Shown here: piece by piece, positions 34,076 through 42,596 of the stretch
Position numbering within the stretch: position 1 is the stretch's first letter
Layout of the letters: each line of letters starts with the position of its first letter
Assembly: GCA_004210455.1 (NCBI GenBank)
Contig: SEFA01000028.1
Location: 1 to 64,000 of the forward strand
Direction: 5' to 3'
Source: Rubrivivax sp.
Lineage (GTDB): Bacteria; Pseudomonadota; Gammaproteobacteria; Burkholderiales; Burkholderiaceae_C
Length of the DNA stretch: 64,000 bases
Position numbers and translations under genes: made by a program
The notes under the pieces: model-generated
What the model was told of the DNA's origin: nothing
What the model saw: the letters and a program-made list of their open reading frames with translations, nothing else
Databases searched by the model: none

Positions 34076-34131
34076 TTATTCACTGCCAGGCGACCGGAGA
34101 GGCCGCTTCCCTCAAACAGGAGAGATCGATC

Positions 34132-35004
34132 ATGATGAATAAGTTCAAGCTGATCTGGGGTGGCGCACTGCTGGCTGTTGCTGGTCTGGCCCACGCCGAT
34201 CCGTTCTATCTGGACGTCGGCCAGAATTTCGACCCGGCCGGTGGCGGCAAGCAATGCCCGACCTGCACGTCGAGCAAGGACCAGTTCACGCTGCGTTATG
34301 ACTCGCAGACCATCGTGACCGACGTCGGTGCGGTGAACAACGGCATCACCGCCGGCGACACCACCGTCACCAAGGGCGGCCTGGCCGTCGGTGACTGGAC
34401 CACGAACCTGATCACCAGCCTGATCCCGAAGCAGGTCTTCGGCAACAACAGCGACAACGGCTTCGGCAGCAACTACCTGATCAGCTTCGGTTTCACCGAT
34501 CTGCACGGTGTGGTGACCGGCAACGTCGGCCCCTCGCCGATGATCTCCTACGGCCCGACCGTGATCTCGATGTACCTGACGTTCGACGGCGTCAACAGCA
34601 TCCACTTCATGGACATCAAGGTCTCCGGCGGTCAATCCGACGGCCTGGGCACCGTGCTGTTCGGCGGCGCCGACTTCACGAACGTCGACATCGCGGCAGC
34701 TGGCATCTACGCCAACCTGTTCCACTCGACGGGCTACTCGTGCAACGGCTCGACCGGTTTCTATGACATCTGGCTGGGCTGCGGCGAAGCCGGCAGCAAG
34801 GAAACCGCGATCAACTTCGTGTCGCACTTCGACAGCGACGTGACCGAGACGCAAGTCGTGGCCAACGGCGACGGCACCTACACGATCTCGTCGAACCACG
34901 ACGGCAGCGCGACCTTCGCCGTGCCGGAACCGGCTTCGCTGGCCCTGGTCGGCCTGAGCCTGATCGGTCTGGCCGGCGTGCGCCGCCGCAAGAACGCCGC
35001 CTGA
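34132..35004 (+). CDS. PEP-CTERM sorting domain protein
   Basis: A 290-residue exported protein, the presumed substrate of the exosortase encoded at 45760. It has an N-terminal signal peptide (MMNKFKLIWGGALLAVAGLA, cleavage near AHA-DP), a Gly/Ser/Thr/Asn-rich beta-type body with four cysteines (CPTC, YSC, LGC) and a C-terminal sorting signal: VPEPAS, a hydrophobic helix (LALVGLSLIGLAGV) and RRRKN. Exosortase should cut at the PEP motif and attach the protein to the surface or EPS. Codon use is less GC-extreme than neighbours, as often seen in highly expressed genes. AGGAGA precedes ATG 34132. Confidence 0.95.
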   Translation: MMNKFKLIWGGALLAVAGLAHADPFYLDVGQNFDPAGGGKQCPTCTSSKDQFTLRYDSQTIVTDVGAVNNGITAGDTTVTKGGLAVGDWTTNLITSLIPKQVFGNNSDNGFGSNYLISFGFTDLHGVVTGNVGPSPMISYGPTVISMYLTFDGVNSIHFMDIKVSGGQSDGLGTVLFGGADFTNVDIAAAGIYANLFHSTGYSCNGSTGFYDIWLGCGEAGSKETAINFVSHFDSDVTETQVVANGDGTYTISSNHDGSATFAVPEPASLALVGLSLIGLAGVRRRKNAA

Positions 35005-35042
35005 TAGGCCTCCTTCGCAGCCGGCGACCGCCGGCTCGAACG

Positions 35043-35075
35043 AAAAAATGCCCGCCAACCGGCGGGCATTTTCTT
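35043..35075. terminator. Bidirectional terminator between PEP-CTERM and ThiF genes
   Basis: AAAAAATGCCCGCC-AACC-GGCGGGCATTTTC: a 10-bp stem flanked by A-run and T-run, so it can stop transcription from both the rightward PEP-CTERM gene and the leftward ThiF-like gene. Confidence 0.85.
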
Positions 35076-35101
35076 TGGTGCGTCGACGTGCTGCCGGAGC
35101 G

Positions 35102-36097
35102 TCAGGCCTTGGGCTTCTTCGGCAGCAGCAGACCGCGCACGTACTTGAACATCAGGCGCGACATCGGATGCCGGCCGCCGCCCGGGCGCCAGGTCTTGAC
35201 CATCTGGTTGCGGAAGGCGTCGAAATGCAGGCCGCGCGGGGCGACGCGCGTCTCGCCGCGCTTGAGCATCAGCTTGATGCCGTTGGCGCAGGCGACGCCC
35301 GCCGCCAGCTCGATGCCGATGCAGGTCGACGGCACCTTGCGCTCGAACAGGTTGACCGTCTCGCGGTTCAGCAGGTAGTGCCGCTGGATCATCGCGGGCG
35401 ACACGCCGCAGATGAACTTGACGATCTGCTCGCGGAAGCGCTGCTGGGGGTCGCGCTCGGCGTCGGCGCTCAGGCCGCCCTCGAAGTCGAAATAATCCTC
35501 GAAGCTCATGCCCTCCGGGTCGAAGGCCAGGAAGGCCGTGCCCATGCCCATGGGCGCGGCGGTCACCGCGGGAATGCCCAGCTCGCGGCAGCGCGCGAAC
35601 ACCTTGCGCCGCAGGTTCAGCGCGAAGATGTCCAGGCTGTCCATGTAGAGATGGGCGCCCTGCAGGAACTCGTCGATGTTGTGGTCGTGGATGCCGCCGG
35701 GAATCAGGTGCAGTCGGGCCTCGGGATTGATGTCGGCCAGCGTCTCGGCCACCGCGTCGAGCTTGTCGCGGCCCACCGTCGACGCGAAGGCGCCGGCCTG
35801 GCGGTTCATGTTGGGCCAGTCGAAGTGGTCCAGGTCGGAGATCCGGAAACCGCCCACCCCCAGTCGCGCCAGCGTGATGGCGTGCGTGCCGCCGACGCCG
35901 CCCAGCCCGCCGATGGAGACGGTGCTGTGACGCAGCTGCTCCTGTTCCGCCTCGGTCACCCAGCCGATGTTGCGGGAGAAGGCGTCGTGGTACTTGAAGG
36001 GACCCAGGTCCGGGCGGGGCGTCGGTGTCGCCGTGCTGGCGGCGCCGGCGGCATTCGCGGCACCGGCGGCGGCCGTGGCGGTCGCGGGATTCGACAT
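35102..36097 (-). CDS. ThiF/MoeB/E1-like adenylyltransferase
   Basis: A 331-residue protein of the ThiF/E1 superfamily, which adenylates the C-terminus of ubiquitin-like or sulphur-carrier proteins, or small substrates, with ATP. The nucleotide site is visible: GGLGGVGG (about 63-70), Asp88 and Asp90 in SDLDHFD, NMNRQ with Arg99, Lys112, and Asp153 in YMDSLD. The Zn-binding CxxC pairs of MoeB are absent, and a C-terminal ~90-residue extension (VACANGIKLMLKRGETRVAP to LLLPKKPKA) is unassigned. The first 30 residues are Ala-rich. AAGGAGG supports start 36097. No partner carrier protein or protease is encoded next to it; it lies between the PEP-CTERM gene and the eps operon, on the opposite strand. 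Confidence 0.88.
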   Translation of the reverse strand: MSNPATATAAAGAANAAGAASTATPTPRPDLGPFKYHDAFSRNIGWVTEAEQEQLRHSTVSIGGLGGVGGTHAITLARLGVGGFRISDLDHFDWPNMNRQAGAFASTVGRDKLDAVAETLADINPEARLHLIPGGIHDHNIDEFLQGAHLYMDSLDIFALNLRRKVFARCRELGIPAVTAAPMGMGTAFLAFDPEGMSFEDYFDFEGGLSADAERDPQQRFREQIVKFICGVSPAMIQRHYLLNRETVNLFERKVPSTCIGIELAAGVACANGIKLMLKRGETRVAPRGLHFDAFRNQMVKTWRPGGGRHPMSRLMFKYVRGLLLPKKPKA

Positions 36098-36119
36098 GGG
36101 CGGTCCTCCTTGTTTTGTA

Positions 36120-36145
36120 ACACTCGTGTGTCGAAAGACGAGTGT
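36120..36145. promoter_or_regulatory. Inverted repeat in the ThiF/eps divergent region
   Basis: ACACTCGT (36120-36127) and ACGAGTGT (36138-36145) are perfect 8-bp arms with a 10-bp centre, 22 bp upstream of the ThiF start codon. It could be an operator or a 5' UTR hairpin. The rest of the 277-bp region up to the eps operon shows no promoter I can name with confidence. Confidence 0.5.
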
Positions 36146-36374
36146 ATGACGGGCTCCGCCCGGCCCGCCGTCGCCAGGAAACAGGGCGTCCTCCGAGGGG
36201 TTTCCCCAGATGCCGCGAAGCAACGCCGCGGCGACGCCGAAACTGCTCCAATCGGGCGTTTCACGGATAGCACGAAATTCCGTCGCGCCAGACCGGGTGT
36301 GCCCTCGGTCCGGGGGGTTCCCCCGGGGGCGGCGCTGAGGTGCAATCCGGTCAGTTTCCAGAGGGGTGGACATC

Positions 36375-37019
36375 GTGAAGAACACTGGATTGAAGATCGC
36401 TTCCATCAAGGCGGCCCAGGCGGCCAAGGTGGCGCTCCTGGCCGCCGCCGCGGCGCTGGCCGGCTGCTCGAGCACCGGCAACCTGCCGGCCGCGCCGGTC
36501 GCGGCCTCGCAGGCGGACTACAGCTACGTCATCGGCGCTGGCGACCAGCTCAACATCATCGTGTGGCGCAATCCGGAGCTGTCGCAGAACGTCCCGGTCC
36601 GCCCCGACGGCAAGATCGCCGCGCCGCTGATCGACGAACTGCCCGTGCAGGGCAAGAACTCGGTCGAGGTCGCCCGCGACATCGAGAAGCAGCTCGGCAA
36701 GTACGTTCGCGATCCGGTCGTGACGGTGATCGTGACCAACTTCGTCGGCCCGTACAGCGAGCAGATCCGCGTCGTCGGCGAAGCCGCCAAGCCGATGTTC
36801 CTGCCCTACAAGCAGAAGATGACGCTGCTGGACGTGATGATCGCCGTCGGCGGTCTGACCGACTTCGCGGCCGGCAATTCGGCGTCCATCCTGCGCACCG
36901 CCGAAGGCAACAAGCAGTACTCGGTGCGCCTCAAGGACCTGATCCGTCGCGGCGACGTGTCCGCCAACGTCGAGATGCGTCCGGGCGATATCCTGATCAT
37001 TCCGCAGAGCTTCTTCTGA
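36375..37019 (+). CDS. XrtA-system polysaccharide export lipoprotein (Wza-like)
   Basis: A 214-residue outer-membrane export protein that forms the exit channel for exopolysaccharide. It has a lipoprotein signal (KVALLAAAAALAGCSS), the polysaccharide export domain (YVIGAGDQLNIIVWRNPELS; VRPDGKIAAPLIDELPVQG) and a SLBB domain (IRVVGEAAKPMFLPYKQKMT). There is no ATG at the 5' end; GTG 36375 is preceded by GAGGGG at 36361-36366, and GTG 36366 is an alternative. It is smaller than Wza (about 380 residues), as is typical of the EpsE-like members in exosortase loci. First gene of the eps operon. Confidence 0.93.
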   Translation: MKNTGLKIASIKAAQAAKVALLAAAAALAGCSSTGNLPAAPVAASQADYSYVIGAGDQLNIIVWRNPELSQNVPVRPDGKIAAPLIDELPVQGKNSVEVARDIEKQLGKYVRDPVVTVIVTNFVGPYSEQIRVVGEAAKPMFLPYKQKMTLLDVMIAVGGLTDFAAGNSASILRTAEGNKQYSVRLKDLIRRGDVSANVEMRPGDILIIPQSFF

Positions 37020-37197
37020 TCCCGGCCCTGGCGGCCGCGCGCGCGGTCCTCCGGGCCCAGCCGGGCGTCCCGCCGGCGCCCCGGGGCAGGCCGTCCGCGT
37101 CGGCGGCCGTGGCTCCAGTTTCCGCAGTTCCAGCAGTACAGGCCCGCCTCGAACCGGGCCCCGCCGGCGCTCCAGCCGGTGCAACCGAGATCGCCGC

Positions 37198-38790
37198 ATG
37201 GATTCCCTCATCGCGCAATTGATGGCCGTCTTCAAGCGGATGTGGCGCTACCGCTGGCCGGGGCTGATCGCCTCCTGGCTGGCCGCCATCGCCGCGGCCG
37301 TGGTCGTTTTCGTCGTGCCCGACCGCTACGAGGCCAGCGCGCGGGTCTACGTCGACACCCAGTCCATCCTCAAGCCGCTGATGTCCGGCATGGCCGTGCT
37401 CACCAACACCGAGCAGCAGGTCAACATGCTGAGCCGCACGCTGATCAGCCGGCCCAACGTCGAGAAGCTGGTGCGCATGGCCGACCTGGACCTCAAGGCC
37501 ACCAGCAAGTCGGAGCAGGAGGCGCTGATCGACCGCGTCACCCGCAACCTGTCGATCCAGACCGCCGGCAATTCGGCCAACAACCTGTACCTGCTGTCCT
37601 ACCGCGACTCGTCGCCGGAGATCTCGAAGAAGGTGGTGGCCTCGCTGCTGTCGATCTTCATGGAATCCAGCCTGGGCGCCAGCCGCAAGGACAGCACGAC
37701 CGCCGCGACCTTCCTGAACGAGCAGATCAAGACCTACGAGACCAAGCTCGAGGAGGCCGAGGCGCGCCGCAAGGAGTTCCGCCTGCGCAACCTGCAGCTG
37801 ACGCAGGCCGACGGCAAGGACGCCGCCTCGCGCCTGGCCGAGAGCAGCAACCAGCTCGAGGCCGCCCGGCTGCAGCTGCGCGAGGCCGTGAACGCCCGCG
37901 ACGCCGCGCGCCAGCAGATCGAGGCCGAGCGCAAGCGCGCCCAGCCCGGCACCAGCCTGCAGAGCCTGATGCAGGAGAGCGCGCAGAAGTTCGCGACGCC
38001 CGAGCTGGACAACCGCATCGCCGAGCTCAAGCGCAACCTGGATCAGCTGCAGCAGCGCTACACCGACGCGCATCCGGACATCCTCAACGTCAAGCGCCAG
38101 ATCCGCGACCTGGAAGACCAGCGTCGCAAGGAGGTCGCCGACCTGCAGAAGGCCGCGCTCGCCAATCCGATGCCGACCGGCGGTCCCAACGACAGCCTGG
38201 CCAACCAGGAACTGGCCCGCATCCTGGCGGCCAAGGAAGTCGAAGTCGCGCAGATCCGCGCCCGCGTCGACGAGTACAGCTCGCGCTACAGCTCCGCGCA
38301 GGGCGCGATCAAGCTGGCGCCGCAGCTGGAGGCCGAGTTCGCGCAGCTGAACCGCGACTACGACATCATCAAGAAGAACTACCAGGAGATGGTCGAGCGC
38401 CGTGAATCGGCCTCGCTGTCGAACGACCTGGACAACACCTCCGGCGTCGCCGATTTCCGCATCATCGATCCGCCGCGCGCCTCGCCCAAGCCGGTGTCGC
38501 CGAACCGCCTGATGCTGCTGGCCGCCGGTCTGGTGGTGGCGGCGCTGGCCGGCCTGGTCACGGCCTTCGCCGCGAGCCAGATCCGTCCCGTCTTCCACGA
38601 CCTCAACGAACTGCGCAATCGCCTGGAACTGCCGATCCTGGGCGCCGTGTCCCGCCAGGAGACGCGCGAAGACCGGCGCCGCCAGAAGGTGGACCTGGTG
38701 CGCTTCGGCGTCGCCTCGGGCAGCCTGGTGAGCCTGTATGCGGTCGGCCTGATCGGCATGGCCATCTGGATCAGCCGTCAGGCCGGGTGA
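37198..38790 (+). CDS. XrtA-system polysaccharide chain-length determinant (Wzz-like)
   Basis: A 530-residue inner-membrane polysaccharide co-polymerase that sets chain length and partners with the kinase encoded next. It has two membrane segments, near 20-42 (WPGLIASWLAAIAAAVVVFV) and near 435-455 (LMLLAAGLVVAALAGLVTAF), with a long periplasmic coiled coil between (IKTYETKLEEAEARRKEFRL; IAELKRNLDQLQQRYTDAHP). The segment PPRASPKPVSPNR before the second membrane span is the classic proline-rich Wzz motif. A third hydrophobic stretch ends the protein. 178 bp separate it from the export gene, with no gene between. Confidence 0.95.
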   Translation: MDSLIAQLMAVFKRMWRYRWPGLIASWLAAIAAAVVVFVVPDRYEASARVYVDTQSILKPLMSGMAVLTNTEQQVNMLSRTLISRPNVEKLVRMADLDLKATSKSEQEALIDRVTRNLSIQTAGNSANNLYLLSYRDSSPEISKKVVASLLSIFMESSLGASRKDSTTAATFLNEQIKTYETKLEEAEARRKEFRLRNLQLTQADGKDAASRLAESSNQLEAARLQLREAVNARDAARQQIEAERKRAQPGTSLQSLMQESAQKFATPELDNRIAELKRNLDQLQQRYTDAHPDILNVKRQIRDLEDQRRKEVADLQKAALANPMPTGGPNDSLANQELARILAAKEVEVAQIRARVDEYSSRYSSAQGAIKLAPQLEAEFAQLNRDYDIIKKNYQEMVERRESASLSNDLDNTSGVADFRIIDPPRASPKPVSPNRLMLLAAGLVVAALAGLVTAFAASQIRPVFHDLNELRNRLELPILGAVSRQETREDRRRQKVDLVRFGVASGSLVSLYAVGLIGMAIWISRQAG

Positions 38791-38803
38791 GGGGAGCTTC
38801 CAC

Positions 38804-39838
38804 ATGACGAGCCTGATCGAACAAGCCGCCGCGCGGCTGGAACAACTGAAGCAGGCCGGCGTCGACGTCGGCCAGCCGACCGCCGCCGCGCCGGCGACGG
38901 CACCGGCCGCCCCGGCGACCCCCGTGGCGGCGCCGCCGGCCGTGATCGCCGCGTCGCCAGTTGCCGCGTCCGCTGCCGCACCCGTTGCAGCGCCGGCGGT
39001 GATCCGCGCCCCCGGCGACGTCACCTCCAAGCGCGTCGACCTGGACCTGGAGGCGCTCACGGCGCAGGGATTCCTGACGCCCAATGCGCCGCGCACCGTG
39101 ATGGCGGACCAGTACCGCAACATCAAGCGGCCGTTGATCCGCAACGCGACGAACAAGGGCGCCTCGTCGCTGAATCACGCCAACCTGATCATGGTGACCA
39201 GCGCGCTCCCCGGCGAAGGCAAGAGCTTCACCTCGCTGAACCTGGCCATGTCGATCGCGGCCGAGTTCGACAGCACCGTGATGCTGGTCGACGCCGACGT
39301 CGCCCGCCCGTCGATGCTGCGCATGCTGGGCCTGCCGCCCGGTCCCGGCCTGCTCGACGTGCTGGAGAAGGAAGCGGACATGGCCAGCGTCCTGCTCAAG
39401 ACCAACGTCGACAAGCTGACGCTGCTGCCCAGCGGCCGTCCGCATGCGCGCGCCACCGAGCTGCTGGCCAGCGACGCGATGACCGCGCTGCTGGACGACA
39501 TGGCCAAGCGCTATCCGGACCGGATCATCATCTTCGACAGCCCGCCGCTGCTGCTGACCACCGAATCGCGGGTGCTGGCCACGCACATGGGCCAGATCGT
39601 GATCGTCGTGCAGGCGGAGCGCACGCCGCAAAGCGCGGTGCAGCAGGCCGTCGCCGCGATCGAGCACTGCCCGCTGAAGATGCTGCTGCTCAACCAGGCC
39701 AGCAACAAGCGCAGCAGCGGTTACGGCTACGGTTACGGGTACGGCTACGGCTACGGTTATGGCTACGGTCATGCCGACGGACAGGGGCACGCGCCGGACG
39801 GTGCGTCGGGCCCGGCCGGCCACTCGGACAAGGCCTGA
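38804..39838 (+). CDS. XrtA-associated tyrosine autokinase (BY-kinase)
   Basis: A 344-residue bacterial tyrosine kinase that controls EPS assembly through the chain-length protein. An Ala/Pro-rich linker (about 25-65) precedes the P-loop ATPase: Walker A SALPGEGKSF (Lys140), Walker A' MLVDADVARPSMLR, Walker B IIIFDSPPLLLTTESRVLA. The C-terminus has an uncommon tyrosine cluster, eight Gly-Tyr units in a row (about 306-321), followed by a short His/Asp/Gly tail. These Tyr are presumably the autophosphorylation sites. It follows the Wzz-like gene by 13 bp. Confidence 0.95.
   Translation: MTSLIEQAAARLEQLKQAGVDVGQPTAAAPATAPAAPATPVAAPPAVIAASPVAASAAAPVAAPAVIRAPGDVTSKRVDLDLEALTAQGFLTPNAPRTVMADQYRNIKRPLIRNATNKGASSLNHANLIMVTSALPGEGKSFTSLNLAMSIAAEFDSTVMLVDADVARPSMLRMLGLPPGPGLLDVLEKEADMASVLLKTNVDKLTLLPSGRPHARATELLASDAMTALLDDMAKRYPDRIIIFDSPPLLLTTESRVLATHMGQIVIVVQAERTPQSAVQQAVAAIEHCPLKMLLLNQASNKRSSGYGYGYGYGYGYGYGYGHADGQGHAPDGASGPAGHSDKA
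39719..39766 (+). repeat. Coding hexamer repeat for the kinase Gly-Tyr tail
   Basis: Eight in-frame GGN-TAY units encode (Gly-Tyr)8 at the end of the tyrosine kinase. The wobble bases vary (GGT, GGC, GGG; TAC, TAT), which suggests selection on the protein and not recent slippage alone. Confidence 0.9.
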
Positions 39839-39842
39839 CACG

Positions 39843-41495
39843 ATGACGCGGGCCAACGACCTCCGCCGCCGGCCGTCGCCGCCACACGGCTCTACGGCCC
39901 CTGCGTCGCCGGCGACTCCGGCAGCGCTGGCCTCCCGGGTCTCCCCGCTGCGCGGCGCCTGCCTCGCCGCGCTGGGCCTGGCCGCCGCCATCGCCCACGC
40001 CCCCTCCGCGGCGCAGGAGTCGGGCGGCGCCGCCGGTTCGCGTTCTGGCTTCAGCGTCACGCCGCGCGTCAGCGTCTCCGAGACCTGGAGCGACAACCTC
40101 GACCTGAGCTCCGGCAGCGCGCGCGACCGCGGTTTCATCACGGCGGTCTCGCCCGGCGTGACGATCTCCAGCGGCCGCGGCGCGATCCGCGGCACCTTCG
40201 ACTACACGCTCGACGGCATCCTCTACACGAAGAGCGACCGCGACGCGCGTCTGCAGAACCAGCTGAGCACCCGCATCACCGCGGAGCTCGTGCCCTCGGC
40301 GCTGTTCGTCGACGTGGCCGGAGACATCAGCCAGCAATCGATCTCGGCCTTCGGCCAGCAGTCGCCCGACAACAAGCTCGACAGCAGCAACCGCACGGAG
40401 ACCCGCATGCTGCAGGTCTCGCCGTACTGGCGCGGCCGGCTGGGCAGCTTCGCCGGCTTCGAGCTGCGCGCGATGGGGCAGATGCGCGACTCCAGCGACG
40501 GCGGCACCGGCGCCGCCGGCGGCAGCGGGGACAGCAAGCAGGGCACGCTGTCGCTCAACCTCTTCGGACCCGTGGGTCGCGAGCTCAACTGGGGCCTCAA
40601 CGCGTCCACGACGCGCATGCACTTCGAGCAGACCAGCGTCGACTACCGGACCACCAGCGTGCTGGGCTCGCTGAACTGGACGCCGGACATCGACTGGACC
40701 GTCGGCCTGACCGGCGGCCGCGAACGCAGCGATTTCTTCGGTCCCGAAACCACCTCCGTCTACGGCGCGAACCTGCGCTGGTCGCCGGGGCCGCGCACCA
40801 AGTTCGCCGCGGAGTGGCAGCACCACAGCTACGGCGACAGCCACAACATCACCTTCGACCACCGCATGGCGCAGTTCTCGCTGCGCGCCAACAGCAGCCA
40901 GAACGTCAGCACCGGCGAGACGCCGACCCAGGCGACCAACTACCAGCTGCTGGACCTGCAGTTCAGCAGCCTGGAGCCCGATCCGGTCAAGCGCGACGCG
41001 TTCGTGCGCGCGACGCTGGCCTCGCTGGGCCTGAATCCGAACTCGTTCAGCGGCGCCGGTTTCCTGAGCAACACCGCGTCGCTGCAACGCCGCAGCGAGG
41101 TGTCCATGATCTGGACCGGACCGCGTCTGACGATCACGCTCAGCGGCAACGACAACAAGAATCGCCGCCTCATCAACTCGTCGCTGGGCGTGGGCAGCGG
41201 CGACCTGGCGCTGACGGACCGGGTGCGCCAGCGCGGCGCGACGGTGTCCATGGGCTACAAGCTGACGCCGCTGGCCAACGCCAACGTCAGCTACACGCGG
41301 CAGAACTCCCGCGGCGACGGCGGCGGCGTCGGCAGCAACGACATGCGCACGCTGGCCGCCAACGCCACCTACCGGCTGGGTCCCCGCACCGACGCGTCCT
41401 TCGGCCTGCGCCAGACGAAGTTCGACGACACCGGCCTGTTCGCCACCAGCTATCAGGAACACGCGATCTACGCATCGCTGACCCAGCGCTTTTAA
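39843..41495 (+). CDS. Outer membrane beta-barrel protein, PEP-CTERM-system associated
   Basis: A 550-residue protein with an N-terminal signal (CLAALGLAAAIAHAPSAA, then QE) after a basic leader. Repeating amphipathic strands with Trp/Tyr/Phe ends (FSVTPRVSVSETWSDNLDLS; VSPYWRGRLGSFAGFELRAM; VLGSLNWTPDIDWTVGLTGG) and a terminal ...YASLTQRF with C-terminal Phe are the marks of an outer-membrane barrel. It matches the TIGR03016-type barrel always found in XrtA loci. Likely role: an outer-membrane pore or scaffold in EPS export. It starts 4 bp after the kinase gene. Confidence 0.9.
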   Translation: MTRANDLRRRPSPPHGSTAPASPATPAALASRVSPLRGACLAALGLAAAIAHAPSAAQESGGAAGSRSGFSVTPRVSVSETWSDNLDLSSGSARDRGFITAVSPGVTISSGRGAIRGTFDYTLDGILYTKSDRDARLQNQLSTRITAELVPSALFVDVAGDISQQSISAFGQQSPDNKLDSSNRTETRMLQVSPYWRGRLGSFAGFELRAMGQMRDSSDGGTGAAGGSGDSKQGTLSLNLFGPVGRELNWGLNASTTRMHFEQTSVDYRTTSVLGSLNWTPDIDWTVGLTGGRERSDFFGPETTSVYGANLRWSPGPRTKFAAEWQHHSYGDSHNITFDHRMAQFSLRANSSQNVSTGETPTQATNYQLLDLQFSSLEPDPVKRDAFVRATLASLGLNPNSFSGAGFLSNTASLQRRSEVSMIWTGPRLTITLSGNDNKNRRLINSSLGVGSGDLALTDRVRQRGATVSMGYKLTPLANANVSYTRQNSRGDGGGVGSNDMRTLAANATYRLGPRTDASFGLRQTKFDDTGLFATSYQEHAIYASLTQRF

Positions 41496-41507
41496 GCAGT
41501 CACCGCC

Positions 41508-42596
41508 ATGTACGAGGCCTTCTACGGGCTGGCCAGCAAGCCGTTCCAGCTCAGTCCCGATCCCAGCTTCTACTTCGGCAGCAAGCAGCATCGCCGCGCC
41601 AAGGCCTACCTCGACTACGGGGTGCTGCGCAGCGACGGCTTCATCGTCATCACCGGCGAGATCGGCGCCGGCAAGACGACGCTGGTGCGCGGGCTGCTGG
41701 ACAGCCTGAACCGCAGCAACGTCGTCATCGGCAACATCGTCACGACGCAGCTGGACGCCGAGGACACGCTCCGCCTGGTCGGCGCGGCCTTCGGCGTGCG
41801 CGTCAAGGACCTGCCCAAGAGCGAAGTGCTGATGGCGCTGGAGGCCTTCTTCGTCAGCGAGGCCAGCCGCGGCAAGCGCTGCCTGCTGATCGTCGACGAG
41901 GCGCAGAACCTGAGCGCCCGCGCGGTCGAGGAACTGCGCATGCTGTCCAACTTCCAGTTCGGCAACCAGTCGCTGGTGCAGACCTTCCTGGTCGGGCAGC
42001 CGGAGTTCCGCGCGATCCTGCAGCGGCCCGAGATGGAGCAGTTCCGCCAGCGCATCGCGGCGAGCTGCCACATCGGACCGCTGGACGAGGAGGACACGCA
42101 GCGCTACATCGAGCACCGGCTCAAGTGCGCCGGCGCCACCGACAAGCCGGGCTTCGACGCCGACGCGTTCACCGCGCTGCATCGCGCCAGCCACGGCATC
42201 CCGCGCCGCATCAACACCCTGTGCGACCGTCTGCTGCTGCTGGGCTTCATGCACGAGAACCCGCACCTGACCGCCGCCGACGTGGAGGAGGTCGTGCAGG
42301 ACCTGTCCAACGAATCGGCGTCCGCGCCGGCGCCGGCGGTGCACGGGTCCGAGATCAACGGCCACGCGTCCGAAGGCGATCTGGCGGTCGACCTGGACCT
42401 GACGCGGTTGCGATCGCGCATGGCGGGCGGCGGCTTGAACGGGGAACTGGGCGCGCTGGCCGACGGCCTCGCGGGCCTGAACCTGGGCGACCAGGATGCA
42501 CGCCTGCAGCGCATCGAGGACAGCCTGACGCGCCTGGAACGGATCAACCAGCAGACGCTGGCGCTGCTGCAGAAACTCGTGGGAGCGATGCGATGA
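41508..42596 (+). CDS. XrtA-system AAA ATPase (ExeA-like)
   Basis: A 362-residue ATPase. It opens with MYEAFYGLASKPFQLSPDPS, typical of ExeA/TIGR03015-type proteins. Walker A is GEIGAGKTTLVRG at about residue 50; Walker B is LLIVDEAQNLS with Asp130-Glu131; sensor and arginine-finger regions follow (MLSNFQFGNQSLVQTFLVGQ; HGIPRRINTLCDRLLLLGF). The last ~60 residues form a coiled coil (LQRIEDSLTRLERINQQTLA). It may power or regulate envelope assembly of the EPS machine. The stop overlaps the deacetylase start (ATGA). Confidence 0.94.
   Translation: MYEAFYGLASKPFQLSPDPSFYFGSKQHRRAKAYLDYGVLRSDGFIVITGEIGAGKTTLVRGLLDSLNRSNVVIGNIVTTQLDAEDTLRLVGAAFGVRVKDLPKSEVLMALEAFFVSEASRGKRCLLIVDEAQNLSARAVEELRMLSNFQFGNQSLVQTFLVGQPEFRAILQRPEMEQFRQRIAASCHIGPLDEEDTQRYIEHRLKCAGATDKPGFDADAFTALHRASHGIPRRINTLCDRLLLLGFMHENPHLTAADVEEVVQDLSNESASAPAPAVHGSEINGHASEGDLAVDLDLTRLRSRMAGGGLNGELGALADGLAGLNLGDQDARLQRIEDSLTRLERINQQTLALLQKLVGAMR

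Noticed and set aside
39690-42365. An 891-codon minus-strand frame under the barrel and ATPase genes
   Set aside because: Shadow frame: no domain signal, Arg/Val/Gly/Ala-biased, and fully antisense to two clear XrtA-system genes.
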